A stretch of DNA of 64,000 bases from positions 62,001 to 126,000 of the forward strand of contig JADFUC010001840.1 in assembly GCA_019722365.1 (NCBI GenBank), in the 5' to 3' direction. Source of the stretch: Lithospermum erythrorhizon (lineage: Eukaryota > Streptophyta > Magnoliopsida > Boraginales > Boraginaceae). The notes below the pieces were generated by a model. It was not told the origin of the DNA and did no database searches. It was given only the letters and a program-made list of their open reading frames with translations. The translations under genes and the position numbers were made by a program. Position 1 is the stretch's first letter. Every line of letters begins with the position of its first letter. Shown piece by piece: positions 13,539 through 25,291 of this stretch.

Positions 13539-14970
13539 TGTTGAGGTTTCTGTTGATCCACGGATCTTCAGACTCTACGTTTCGAAGATAACAAATTACC
13601 TATTTGATACTAACATCTTTTGATATATTTAGTAGTGCGGTCGAAGTAAATCGTGGAGCTCAATCTTATATCAAAGGACCAAAGGCCGCGGTTGAAGATT
13701 TGAAGACTTATTTGTTTTTTAGGCCTCATGTAAGAAATCTCTATACTCATCTTGTTTTATGATTAGTGATTAATAAAGCAAGTTTTAATATGATTTGAAT
13801 ATTTAAAACGTCTTGAAAATAATGTGTGTTGAACTTAATTAGAACTTGAATTGAGTTTGAATTTGACCCAATATGACTGTGTGACATAACGGGTTGAAAT
13901 CATACTTAATTAAAGGTTTAAATTAAGTTTAAAATATGTTTTTTTAGTCTGAGAGGCCGTGTTCGGGACCAAGGATAGTCGAACTTGTCACAGTTCTGAC
14001 TCTTGTGAGCCAAAAGGTCGGGGACTTGGTCGGGAGTACACTTCTCAGGCAGGTCGATCTGGGAGACACAGACTGGCGTTTTTCGAAGTCTATGCTAACT
14101 TTTTGCACTATTTAGAGCATTTTTCACACTTTGTCGGTGTTTCGAGCCGGACAACCGGTCCTTATTTTAAGAGCATTCGTTTAGACCAAAATCAAAACTG
14201 GAGCTTGGAGGATTTGTAATCAGGTCAGCTAACGAGCTGGACCAGGACAATCCCACCCCAGTTTTTTTGGATCAATGATACATTCATATATTATTTTAGT
14301 TGTATGTATAAGTAGATTCATACGATTGGATATGAGCTCGTACCTAGCTTTGGATGCAAATACATATATTCTTTGGTTGTATATATAAGTAGATTAAATA
14401 CGATTGGATAATATGATTGGATTAGTGATTGGACATGCGGATTAGTGAGCAAAAAACATTCTTAATCCTCTCATACAACTTGATAGCTTAGAAATTTCAT
14501 AGCTTGTGTGTTACAAATTCATATACTTTCACTTTAGTTGTTGAAATCCTGGGTAGTTGCTTGGGTTCTTAATCGGGGAGATTAAGAGATCGAAATCCTA
14601 AAAGCGGGGCTTTGGGTTTCTAGCATAGGGTTGCTAGAAGGAGGTTGCCATAAATTTTGTGGAGTTCTTTGTGTGTATGAACTTCGGAGTTTTCTCCATA
14701 TTCATCTTTGGTGATCGTTACCGAGAATCCCGAGGTTGGAAAGCCAGGCGGTCGAACTTTTAAGGGAAGCAGAAGGCCGTTAAAATTCTTGAGCCATTTC
14801 TTTCCACTTGTCGTTTAAATTTCGTTTACTTAAATATTGATCATATTGTTGTTTTTTATTTTCGCTATTTACAATATAATTATTTGTCCTTTTATTATTC
14901 TTATTTGTGTGGGGTGGTTTAATTAATCTGCAATTAATTTGCTATAATTTGTAATCGATATTGTTAATAT
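13539..14970 (+). repeat. 3' LTR of the Copia element
   Basis: The LTR starts TGTTGAGG directly after the polypurine tract. It carries an internal imperfect duplication of about 50 bases (about 14284-14330 and 14364-14415), each with the stretch ATAAGTAGATT and CGATTGGATA. The right end is uncertain. The ORF at 13959-14219 lies inside this LTR and is not considered a gene. Confidence 0.6.
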
Positions 14971-14999
14971 CAAAAAATCAAAAGAAAGATAATATATCT

Positions 15000-15560
15000 T
15001 TATTAAGCACTCACTCACAGGATAAGGAGGAGACTTGAAAGGAGCTGTACACTTGCCATATTCGAAGCCTAGTAGGATTCAAATACAAGATAGAGGCAAA
15101 GGCTGATCAAGCATGGAATTCCTTTCATTCTAGTTTTAGGATTCATGTTTATAGTAGGATTATGATTAATCTTAGCTTATAAATAGCCAATTGATCGATC
15201 AAATTTAACATGGTCGAATTAGACAAAAACAAGAGTGTTTTATTTGTGAGGTATTTTTGAGTGATCAAAGATTGTAATCTTGTTATTCATTAATCGAAAT
15301 AAAACTTCTTAGTGGGGAGGGTGAAGCCTGAACCATAAACAATTGTCTTGTGTTTAATCGTTTTATATTTAATTATGTGAGTTTTATTGTCTTCGTGAGT
15401 TATGCATGCAAATTAGGTTTAGGGTTCTTAATAATTTAGGGTTTAGAAATTGAATTGAGGTTTTGCATTAATTCGATAAATTGAATTAGGGCTTTTGTGA
15501 TCAAACATCAATTGAGTCGATTATCAACTAATTCCGCAAGAACTTTATTATTAATTTACT
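15000..15560 (+). mobile_element. Probable LTR fragment of a second retrotransposon
   Basis: The stretch has the layout of a Copia-type LTR: TATAAATAGCC near 15179, AATAAAAC near 15298, then a GGGGAGGGTGAAGCCTGAACC block resembling the end of such LTRs. No coding part or partner LTR was found nearby. The call rests on layout only. Confidence 0.35.
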
Positions 15561-15575
15561 CGATCGGGTAATATA

Positions 15576-15780
15576 TACTTCCCTCCATTTTAAAATCTGA
15601 AAAAGAATGTTTTCTAAATGTAGATATAGAAATCCTCAAATAAGTTACTAGTTCGACTGTACTAAATTGTGAGATGAGAGAATGAAGGAAATAAAGTTTA
15701 TTGGTAAGAAACAAATTGCAATTTACATTAAAATGTGTGTATTTTTAAAAGTGTTTTTCTAATATGTGCTCTTAAGGCAC
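15576..15780 (+). mobile_element. Possible truncated Stowaway-like MITE
   Basis: The sequence TACTTCCCTCCATTTTAAAA at about 15578 resembles the Stowaway terminal inverted repeat next to its TA target site. A matching inverted right end was not found, so the element is truncated or the match is fortuitous. Confidence 0.3.
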
Positions 15781-16290
15781 TGGTTAAGAAGTAAAAATGG
15801 AAATAATAAGGAAATATATTTATCAAATATTTCCATATCAAAATTCAGATGTAAATCTTGTATAAAATATTTTTCTTAATTAAAATCTGTACCTTTAGGG
15901 CACATATTAAAAAAAAATGCAAAATGTGGAAAATTAGTGCAGCCTTTTCCCATATCAGAAATAATTGATGTTTGCTAAGGAGTTGATCAATTAACCTAAC
16001 GCTGGCATATCCAAACTTGAGAATCCTCAACTTCGTTGGTCCTAGTTATTCTACTACGGAGTACTATATACCTTTAATCTCTAAGATGGAGACTGGTCTA
16101 CAGCATATCACATGCAACACTGTGATGGAAATTGTTACAAGAATTATAAATAGAATAATAGGAGACGATCCCGCCTAGCTAATATAAAATAATCAAACCA
16201 TATCATTTTTCTTGTCATAATAAGGTTTTGACCCGATGTCATTAGGCTACAACTACAAGCAAGTCCGAACATTGTAAAGTACCATTTATA

Positions 16291-16543
16291 ATAATCCCTT
16301 TATTTTTTTTATTTGTCGTTCTAGTCTAAATTTTTTATTTCAAAATATTTATCATTCTAGCATAGAAAATTCAATATACTTTTTGATTATTTTTTCTCAT
16401 AAAATTATCAATCAACCAATGATATAGTTTTAAATGATTGTCATTCTACGTACATTTTTAATGTACTATTTAACTACTTTCTTTTTCTTAATTTATGTAA
16501 AAATTGTTGAAACGACAAATAAAAAAACAAAAAGAGTAATAAT
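16291..16543. mobile_element. MITE with terminal inverted repeats
   Basis: The left end (16291-16320, ATAATCCCTTTA then TTTTTTTATTTGTCGTT) is the inverse of the right end (16511-16543, AACGACAAATAAAAAAACAA then AAAGAGTAATAAT). The roughly 250-base body is AT-rich without coding potential, as expected for a non-autonomous DNA element. The superfamily is not determined. Confidence 0.5.
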
Positions 16544-17440
16544 GATCGAATTCAAATTGGAATCTATTAAAAGCTCATCAGCAGGTGACCAATCTTTGAA
16601 CGCAAGACACTATAAATTGTTAAGCATATGTGCCCACTGTGAAATTATTTGACATGATTCGATCTGTTTTAGTACTCCTCCATAATATCACCTTTACTTT
16701 CTTAAAAAAGAATGCATGCATGTATATATAACTTAATCCCATCTAACCAAATCTCTTTATATACGGTATCATATATAGTATCGATTTGTTTTTAAAATTC
16801 TTGAAATTTTACGCCCATTTGTATCTTATGACTCTACATAAGTGGGAATTTTCTTTTCTCTCTGCAAAACTACCTAATTCTTAATTCTTTTTTCCTAATT
16901 TTCTCAGGTAATGAACACAAGTTCTATAGATATGTAATATAATTCCAGGAATGGAAGATACTATATGTGTATCATTTAGTGATGTCGGATCAATGAAAAT
17001 ATAAATATAAACGAGAGATAGAAAGATCGGTTCGGAGTTCGTGACGTTGAAGAAGTAATTTATGACCCGAAGCATCTTGAATAATAGAATATTTAAATTT
17101 TTGATTAAATTGTCTAGTATTAATTGGTTGTTGGGGTTAGTTTTTGTTCTTTATATTTAATTTTGGTTTTGTTCTCTTATTTGGATAATTTATTTTATAA
17201 TTGATAATGTTTTACTAGATGCAAATACAATTGGAAGAGTTTGATTTTGAATTGAATCTACTTACTCCATGTATTGACGGATAAAGTTTTACTCATTGTC
17301 TTGCACTTTTTCGTTTTGATAGTATTTTGCCAGACATCAAGTTTGTATATTATTATGCTTATATTAATATTTCCACTTTGAAGGTTGAATTTCTCAAATT
17401 TTATTTCATTACTTTGTATCTTTAATTTTGCAATAACTAA
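16544..17440. other. AT-rich spacer, nothing recognised
   Basis: Short ORFs only, without recognisable domains. It lies just upstream of the Mutator-like relic and may contain that element's left terminal region, but I could not identify its terminal inverted repeat. Confidence 0.4.
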
Positions 17441-17442
17441 TA

Positions 17443-20276
17443 ATGAGCAGTGAAAATACAACCCCGCCATATGAAAATATTGATCTCGATTCCATGGATT
17501 TTGATTTTTCCTTTGATGATGCTGGAATTTTTTACGGTGAAACGGCAAAGCGAAATCATGTTGATAGTGAAGGTGCAAATCGAAACAATCAAGGATTTGA
17601 TAGTGAAGCTGCAAAATAAAACGATTTAAAAAATGAGGTGTGTTTGTTTGAATGGGCATATGTGTTATAAGACTCAAATTCCCACTTTTAAGTTTTAATT
17701 TATGTAAATACCGTATTGAAGGGGAGACTTAATGATTTTGATTGTTTTCTTGCTTGCCATTTTTTTCTGTCAACTTTTAAGGTTCTGCATTATTTTTCTT
17801 ATTTGAATTTTTTCACACTTCAAGTTTTGAGTTTAAATATAGTGTTTTATATTAATTGCTACAGTTTGAAACTGATGTCATACTCCATACATTTTTTAGG
17901 ATGTTTTCTCCCGAATGAAGACAAATTAGTTACACAAGTATGTTTTATTCTGACTCGAATGTTTGATAGCAAAGGCGAGTTGGTTAGTTGTGTAGATCGA
18001 TAGGTATAGAATTGAATATGAGTTTAAATTGCTTTGCATTAATAAGAAGAGAAAAGGCAATAGATCTGGTATGTTTTGTATTAGATGTGAGAGGTCAGGG
18101 GAATACAGGCCTCGAAATTTTAAAAACCAAAGAGCCACTAGTACAAAAAAAATGTAAATGTCCATTTAAATTGAAAATGACAGAGACTTCTGATGTGGTG
18201 GTTGGAAATATGTTGTGGTTGAGAGGGAGAAGCGCGATCATGATCTTCAGATGTTCATGCGAAGGTCATACTGAGGTAAGTTTGAGGGAAGTTGAATATA
18301 AAGCGACCTCACAGACTCCTTAAATCTTTCATGGCTCCTAATGATATCTTGAGGACGTTGAAACGAGTGACTAAAGATAATTCTAGTATCATCAAGCATG
18401 TTAACAATGCGCGACAAAAATTAAGGGCTGAGGAGATGGAAGGGAGAAGGCCGATACAACAATTTCAAAAATTCCTCACTGAGAATGGTTACTATCAATT
18501 TTTCGAGAAAATGAGAAGCCTGAAATATGTTAAGTGATATTTTTCATGTATCAGGAATCTTACAAAATGTTTAAATGCATGGCCGTATAATAAAGTTGTT
18601 ACATATAAAACAAATCGTTATGAATTGCCTCTTTTGGAAGTGGTAGGATTACCATGACATGGCTAACATTAAATTTGTCGACATTGCTTTGAATACTGAG
18701 AAGGAGGAAACTTTTGTTTGGGCTTTGAAAAATTTAAGATCATTTTTTGTTTCTGTTCTTCCTACTGCCATTGTAACTGATCGTGAATTAGGATTAGTTA
18801 ATGAAGTAGGGCTTATTTTTCCTGAATCAAAGTATATGTTGTGTAGAAGGTACATTGACATGGCTTTAGTCAGCTCTTGAAACATTGGAGGTCGAAGCAT
18901 TCGCCAAAAGTTTTATTTGGCATTGGAATGAAGCTATTTCGTCTTATGTTGAGGATATATGGAATTAAAATGGCTAAAAATGGAGAAAGACTATGCCAAA
19001 AATCAGCTCTTTTAGCATATGTGAAGGATACATGGCTAAAAGATCATGAAGGGAAGATTTTGTCAGTATGTGTTGATCAATGCATGCATTTTGGCACATA
19101 CACTTCAAATAGGTATGCTCTTCTTATATTTTTTTATGTATTAGTCTATTTGTTCATCTATTAGTCTTATTAAATTAGTTCAGGATGGTACAATAGTGTT
19201 TCTGTATTTCCCCATTCTTTTGGGTGTTTCGATGTGAGGCGGAACTAGCTTTAACAATATTTACGAGTTGCAGCCAATGTCATTTATCACAGCTTGTTTG
19301 GTCTATGCAATATTGGTAGCTCTATTAATAGCTCGGCCAGTGTTATTAGTAAACTTGTTAAGTTTGTTGATCAAATTGCATCTCCATCTCGTATAGTTAC
19401 CAAATAAAGGTAAAAAATAGGTGTGTCATTAAGTAACACACAAATTAATTAAATTTTATTTCAGTTCACTTATTATTATATTTACATGTCGTACTTATTA
19501 TTACAATAACTTAACAGGGTCAAGAGTGAGCAGCATAGAGTAAAGAGAGAAGTGAAGTCTCATGTTGCTACTTTCGATACCATCTTTAGAAGGTTGGATA
19601 AAGTGATGATGTTACAAACTGATAATATAAAATCCAGCCTTGAGAAGTGTAGAGATAGAAAACTTCTTTGGTGTGTCATCCGTATTTGATACCGTGCATA
19701 TCGTGTGCACCATTGAGCAATCAAATTTATGCATACAGAGGTAAAAAGCAGAGAAAGCGAAAGTTCATGGGAATGCATTAATATGTGGATTTACATTTAT
19801 TTTCAATAGCACACATGATGCAGTAAATGCGCTCACAAGTTAGACCCGATATATCGGGTTACGAAAAGGTGTCCCTTTAACATCAATTCATGATTTTTGG
19901 AAAAAGTTGGATATAAAAATGACATCAGATGTTAATAAGATTGATTATGATGAGGAGACTTATAAACGACTATGGGATGACTTTTTAAGTGCCCCGCTTC
20001 CTATAAGAAAGAGATTATTTCAAAATCTAAGAGAGGGACTTTATCCTAGTTCAGCAGATCTTAAGGAGCCAGATATCATCAAGAGTAAAGGTCGGCCTAT
20101 AAAAAAGTCCAATTCGAGACATCCATCTGAATGGGAGTATACCGAAAAAAGATACGGATTAGACGACTCTAATGCTCCAGTGAAAAAGAGTAAGCGACGA
20201 TCATCTCCTAGATCAACTTACATTGCATCAATTCAATCAAAACCTCTCGTCCACCACTTAAAGATGGTATACTAAC
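17443..20276 (+). pseudogene. Mutator-like (MULE) transposase, N-terminal and central part, decayed
   Basis: The relic follows the plant MULE transposase plan. An acidic start MSSENTTPP at 17443 is followed by a FAR1/MULE zinc-region-like part with CKCPFKLKMTE near 18150, and by the transposase core 18560-19120 (TYKTNRYELPLLEVVGL, FVWALKNLRSFF, IVTDRELGLVNEV, ESKYMLCRRYI). A C-terminal stretch at 19860-20270 contains VPLTSIHDFWKKLD and HPSEWEYTEKRYG. The aspartate expected just before the TYKTN motif is missing, while the TDRE aspartate remains. Stops and frameshifts are numerous. In MULE families of this type an OTU protease domain follows, and its remains are found after the repeat inserted at about 20270-21292. 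Confidence 0.82.
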
Positions 20277-21292
20277 GATGAATTGTAAGCTATTTAGAAT
20301 CTAGTATGAATTTCATTTGTGATAATATACCAAAAATTCATACATCACGGATCCCTCGAAAATAATGTATATTAATCTAAAAACACGTAAATATAGCCCT
20401 TGAATAAAGAGTTAGCATTCGCGGCGGAGAGAGCGAAATGGAACTTGACTCCTCGAGAAGATGCCTGTGATGAAAGCCCTTGAGAAACCTCTCGATTGTG
20501 TCAGCGCAAAGCGGTGTCCTACAGATTGCCTGGCGCCAAGGGGTGAATCCGTAGACTTGAACTTGCTAGAGTTGTGAGGAACAAAATGGAAGAGAAATTC
20601 TCTTCATTTCTTAGGGAGGGGTGGCTTTACCGTGAAGGTGGAGTCAAGGCTTTTTTTCTCTTGAAATGAAAAACCCTTTGTCTCTTCCTTTAAATACCAT
20701 TTGCCAATTTCCACCCGTTAAGCAACTTCGTTAAAATCGGTTAACTTCGTTAATTTAATTAGACGTTATGGCTTCCAATCGAATAATATGAGTTACTAGT
20801 AAGGTTGTTCCATTTTAATTAGCAAGTCAATTAAAATACTAACGGTCATTTATCGAATAACTTATCAAGTTATTAAATCAATTTCAATTAGCAATTGATT
20901 AAACTTGCAAGTTTAACCAATTGATGTTCATCAATATATATTTATCAAATATATAAATATTGAGAGATACATTTCTCGATACTCTGAAGTCTCGTTTAAT
21001 TTCATGCATGAAATATAATTCGAGATATCATTTGTATGTGTGTGACATACAGGCTCAAATAATGGTAGGATTATGTGTGGTGACCAATTACTACTATTAT
21101 TATAACGATTAGTGGTAAGATCTAGCAATCGCTCACCAACCCTTAAATTATCATGAGAACCAGGCGTGGCCACAATTTACTATGGTGAAGGCAGCTAAGT
21201 TCAGTAATCAGGAACTTAACCAACCCGGTAAATGAATTGATACAGTTGTCATGATAAGATAATAAAAGTCAATTCTCATTGATTTCCAATAG
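20268..21292. repeat. LTR-like dispersed repeat, copy A, inserted in the MULE
   Basis: This segment separates the transposase and OTU halves of the MULE relic and is similar along its length to 55866-56888 in the same orientation. Shared landmarks in order are GGATCC near the left, ATGTATATTAATCTAAA, GAATAAAGAG, GCTTGCTAGAGTT-like, GAGTTACTAGT, AACTTATC, GAAGTCTCGTTTAATTT, TTAAATTATCATGAGAACC, GGTAAATGAATTGAT and CAATTCTCATTGATTTCCAA. Similarity in both copies stops at this last block, which marks the right boundary. Read on the minus strand it starts TTGGAAATC, typical of Copia LTRs. The left boundary is approximate. Confidence 0.75.
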
Positions 21293-21394
21293 TAACTCCA
21301 GTAAATTCTCCAAAGAGTTCCACGCAATAGAATTGGCTGGTTACGGACAATGGAAACGTTATGTACATCTCCATTAACGTGGTTTACTGATTCA

Positions 21395-22010
21395 TTATTC
21401 ACTTTTTATACGAGATTTTTTTTTTCAAATGTCATTAAAAGTGATAGGGTAATGGATATAGAGCTATAGCATTTCACCTTTGGGGGGATGAGGATAGATG
21501 GTTAGAGGTTCGAAAGGAATGTTATAGGGAGCTTAACCATCGAAAGGATCTATACAATAGGATTTTTGGTAACTTGTCCAGCGTAGATGACATTCTGAAT
21601 AGGATAGAATGGGAAGGTACAAATGCTCCAATAGATAAGTGGATGACTCTACCTGAATTAGGACACATTATTGCTACAGCTTACAACATTGTTTTTGTAA
21701 GCTATGGAATTCACGTTGGGTACACATTCCTTCCTATCATAGTAGATGATGATATTGAGTCTCCAACACGAACACTGGTAATTGGATTCATCCATCAAGC
21801 TAGACACTTTATCGCGGTATGATTTATATATATGTATACATACATATTTATCTATTTAATTTGACTTTAATTATTTACATGTCTTTTATTAATTGATAGT
21901 TACGCATGTGTGATGAAAATGACTATCCATTGCCTGGCGTGGCATGGTAGCTGGAGTCTGAAGCGATGATTCTAAGCGCCAAGCCCCGGTTGAGTCGCCT
22001 TATATGACAA
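21395..22010 (+). pseudogene. OTU cysteine-protease domain of the MULE, decayed
   Basis: Readable pieces are SLFIRDFF near 21400, YRAIAFHLWGDEDRWLEVRK at 21452-21515, a long open part with VDDILNRIEWEG and APIDKWMTLPELGHIIATAY (21574-21822), and, after a possible short intron at about 21820-21899, ENDYPLPGVAW. This is the order of plant MULE-encoded OTU domains, which end in a histidine-containing GHxxxxHF-like motif, seen here as GFIHQARHF. The expected DGNCGYR motif with the catalytic cysteine is reduced to a GAT-AGGGTAAT-GGATATAGA stretch, so the cysteine codon is gone and the frame is shifted. Confidence 0.75.
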
Positions 22011-25000
22011 GATTTGAAGAATACGTCAACTGTGAATTCAAGAAAGAAAAAAGACCAGCATGCACATATTAATGTAGACGACAATGACAATTGAAGTGAA
22101 TTAGTTCTTGAACTCATCATTCAATAGTCGATACTAATTTGCAACGACTGTGGCATCTCAATGAACCTCGTATCATTTGAGAAATGACATGCGAGGATAC
22201 AAAGTCTGCATAACACCATTAATTTATGTAGTCTCTTTAAGTGTATGATCATGTACCCAGGTATAGAAAATAAAATAAAAAACTACAAACATAGCCCAAC
22301 CATCATAACCAACTACGTATGGATAACCTTGAAATGAAAACCACATTTGTTACTATTTGATTAAATATGCTTTAAATTGTTCCCAACCTTTCATACACTT
22401 GAATTACTACAAATACTAATTAATTTAGTAGCACTTTCCTTTTTTAATTCACAGCGCCTTGATTGGGTGAAACTACAGATATGATATATGAAAAAAGTTC
22501 ACTAAAATTAAAGTTAGAGTAGATCGCCCGTATCGATGACATAATCGAGCGAGGGAAGTTGTGGTGTTTAATGGGTAGATTGTAGGCGATTGTTTGGATG
22601 TTATCACTATGAAATAACAAGTTATCCTATTTCAGATATGCGAAGATGAAAAAATGCGGAGTTATAGATATGAGATGTGGTTTGGTATTTTAGAAAGTTT
22701 TCTTGAGAGATTGGAGTTAGAGAGAGAAAGTAATATGATAAATGAAGTTAAAATTTTTATTCTCATTAGTTTAGAAGGGTATTTTAGTATTTTAACATGG
22801 GGTACTGTATATAGCATTACCCATCTCACATTCAACGACAAATATAAATTTAGAGGGGTCTAAATAAAAATGAAAAATGTTTCGTATGAATCATATGAAG
22901 GAGAAGATAAAAAATGCGTCAAGCTAAGGAGAGAGGGGGGGTGGATAAACTCAGTTAACAAATAACAAGTTCATGAACATTATTAACCATTTCGTGTAAG
23001 AGAAGCAGTTCTGATTCAAATTATATCTGATTCATTAATGTTCATTAATATTATGCGAAATTTCGATGTAAAAATGAGTAGCATTCTTGGAAATGTGCAG
23101 GTAGATGGTACAAGTGAAAAAATTCAAAAAAATGTACCAAAATTATTTTATTCACTTAATTAAAAGCGTATTTTTAAATTCGTTAAACAAGTTTAATTAC
23201 AGTTACTTAAAAAGTTAAAAATATCTTTATATAATTGGCATTAATGATTTTTTATTAGAGAAAAATTATGCATGTCACAAATGCCAAAGAAAAAAGAAAA
23301 TATATCAAAAAATGGTATAATTTATATTTTGATTATTAATGAAACGTTAATGAAGCAAAGGTTAATGAGCAAATAGCTTTACACTTTATGTAATACTCTA
23401 ATATCTATAAAGTATGTAACTTAATTAAAGATCATGAGAAACGGCTCACTGGCCATGGTCCCGTTCGCTGCCCCTGGCCTCTAGCTCGACTTCGTACTAG
23501 GGATAGTATTATAATTAAAGACATTATTAATAGTAGGCTTCATTTAATTGAGACATTTTTTCTTGGCTTGGCTTTTAAATAAGTATCTAAGCTGATGACG
23601 CTTTTAAGTAGGCTACTTGAGGAATTAAATTTTCTACGCAGGCTTTTGACAGCTTACGCAGCGTTTCAAAGCAGGCACTTGTACTTTTAGAAAACAAAAT
23701 CGGAATTTTTAGAAGAATGATTGAGTCGAATAACGTCGAAATAACTTCATGTACTCGACGAACCATATCTTATTCACCTCTCGCAACACCGCCCGCCCAC
23801 CATTGACCGTATGTCCCTTTCTTCCCCCGAAACCATCGAGTCGATGGTAATGTTAACGTCTTTCAGTTGGAAATTAAAAGCCAAAAGTTAAAAATTTTCA
23901 AAAATCTAAATGTGAACTTTCAGAAAACAAAATTGTGAATCCCAAATATGAAGGCTTTTAATTGTTTCCAAAGCCCAAATTGTGGATCTCAATTTATCAC
24001 AATCCCAAATTGTGAAAATCCTACCTCTGAGCTTGAAGAATAAGAGGAAGAATTTGAAGATCAAGATGATGAATTGTTGAAGATTTTGATTTGGGGGCAT
24101 TTGAACTTGAATCCCAATAACATGTTCTTCAGAAAGAAATCTTGGTTGATTCGTATCAATTCTTTATCTGGGAGATTCCAGGCCATTTCATGGCATAAAT
24201 CTAATGTAGCTACTTTGGAAAAATCGAATCTTGATTTGTCTCAAAAGCAAACTACTAAGTCTAGCCTTGAGGTTTGTTTATTATTTTAGTAGTGTATTTG
24301 ATTGTTTTTTGTTGAATTTTGAGCTTAGAGTTGGTTAAAATCAGGTTGGTTTTGATTGGTTTTTTGTGATTGAGCAGTGTCAACAACTGCAATATGAAAT
24401 TTGGATTGATTTTAAGTAAATGGTGAATTTTGAGTTATTTGACTAAATTGTACTTCTAAAATTATATTTTATCTTTCAAAAGTCTGAGATCGTGGTTTTT
24501 GAAAAGTTCATGTCTTTGTTGAAAAGTTCAGTGCAAAATATATCCCAGAGTGCATGAAAGATTGAAACCGGTTAGATGTTTATTTGAAAGGTTCGCGAAA
24601 GGTGGTCTTTAGATGAAATTAAGCCTTAATAATAATACTATGTCTTGATATCGAAGGCTGCTTCATGCATGCCTGCCAAGGCCATGGGAGGCACCATAAT
24701 TGTAATATTGTAATTAAGTACTCCGTAACTCCCAATTATGATTATCGAGATAAAAAAAGGTTCCCACTAGACAAATTTCAAGATCAAAACCATGTAAATC
24801 TCATCCCGTTAAGCATTAATTATAATCATTAATTAACTTGCATTAGAATTGGGACATGACATGCTATGCCTAACTATTACGTATCAAATTGTCAAAATAA
24901 TTGAATCTACAAAAAAGCGCTCCTCTAGATAGAAGTCTTAATCCGGAGTATATTACATCCCAATGATTCCCTACTTTTGATGCATTGCAAAACATGGAGC

Positions 25001-25250
25001 CCTAATCTTGTCTCACCTTAACTAATTTCTTAATTAGTAGGAGTAGTAGTGGTGGAATACGGAGTAGTTAATTGTCATTTATGACTAACATATTTGAGCC
25101 GTTGACTATCCTGATCACGGTCTTATTAATACCCAAATTCAACCTCACTCTCCATATCATTTTCCACATACAAACTTCACAGTTCACACACACAGACATA
25201 CATATTCTCTCTCTCCCTACATAACTCAAACAGAGAGAAAACCAATAATA
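22011..25250. other. Intergenic DNA, no gene recognised
   Basis: AT-rich with small ORFs lacking known domains. About 23440-23520 is locally GC-rich. One acidic coding-like fragment at 24044-24272 is listed separately. The last 100 bases (about 25150-25290) hold CT-rich and CACA-rich stretches typical of a plant 5' leader for the following gene. Confidence 0.5.
24044..24272 (+). pseudogene. Coding-like fragment of unknown origin
   Basis: After an in-frame TAA, a run rich in Glu and Asp (EEEFEDQDDELLK) leads into FFRKKSWLIRINSLSGRFQ and ends SSLE at a plausible GT splice donor near 24273. The mix looks more like protein than random AT-rich DNA, but I recognise no family. It could be a broken first exon. 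Confidence 0.25.
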
Positions 25251-25291
25251 ACAAAGATCTCAATCTTTTGGATCACGAAAAATAGAAGAAA

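Larger units (their letters stand above)
10440..14970 (+). mobile_element. 5'-truncated Ty1/Copia (Tnt1-like) retrotransposon with 3' LTR
   Basis: The pol domains run in Copia order (GAG-pre-integrase, integrase, reverse transcriptase, RNase H), followed by a polypurine tract and a long 3' LTR starting TGTTGAGG. No matching 5' LTR or primer-binding site is visible upstream, so the left end is truncated or decayed. The left limit is where pol homology begins. The right limit (about 14970) is approximate because no clear CA end or target duplication was found. Confidence 0.85.

Noticed and set aside
17258..17677. 139-codon minus-strand ORF
   Set aside because: Opposite the MULE N terminus, low-complexity His/Gln/Asn-rich translation, no domain.
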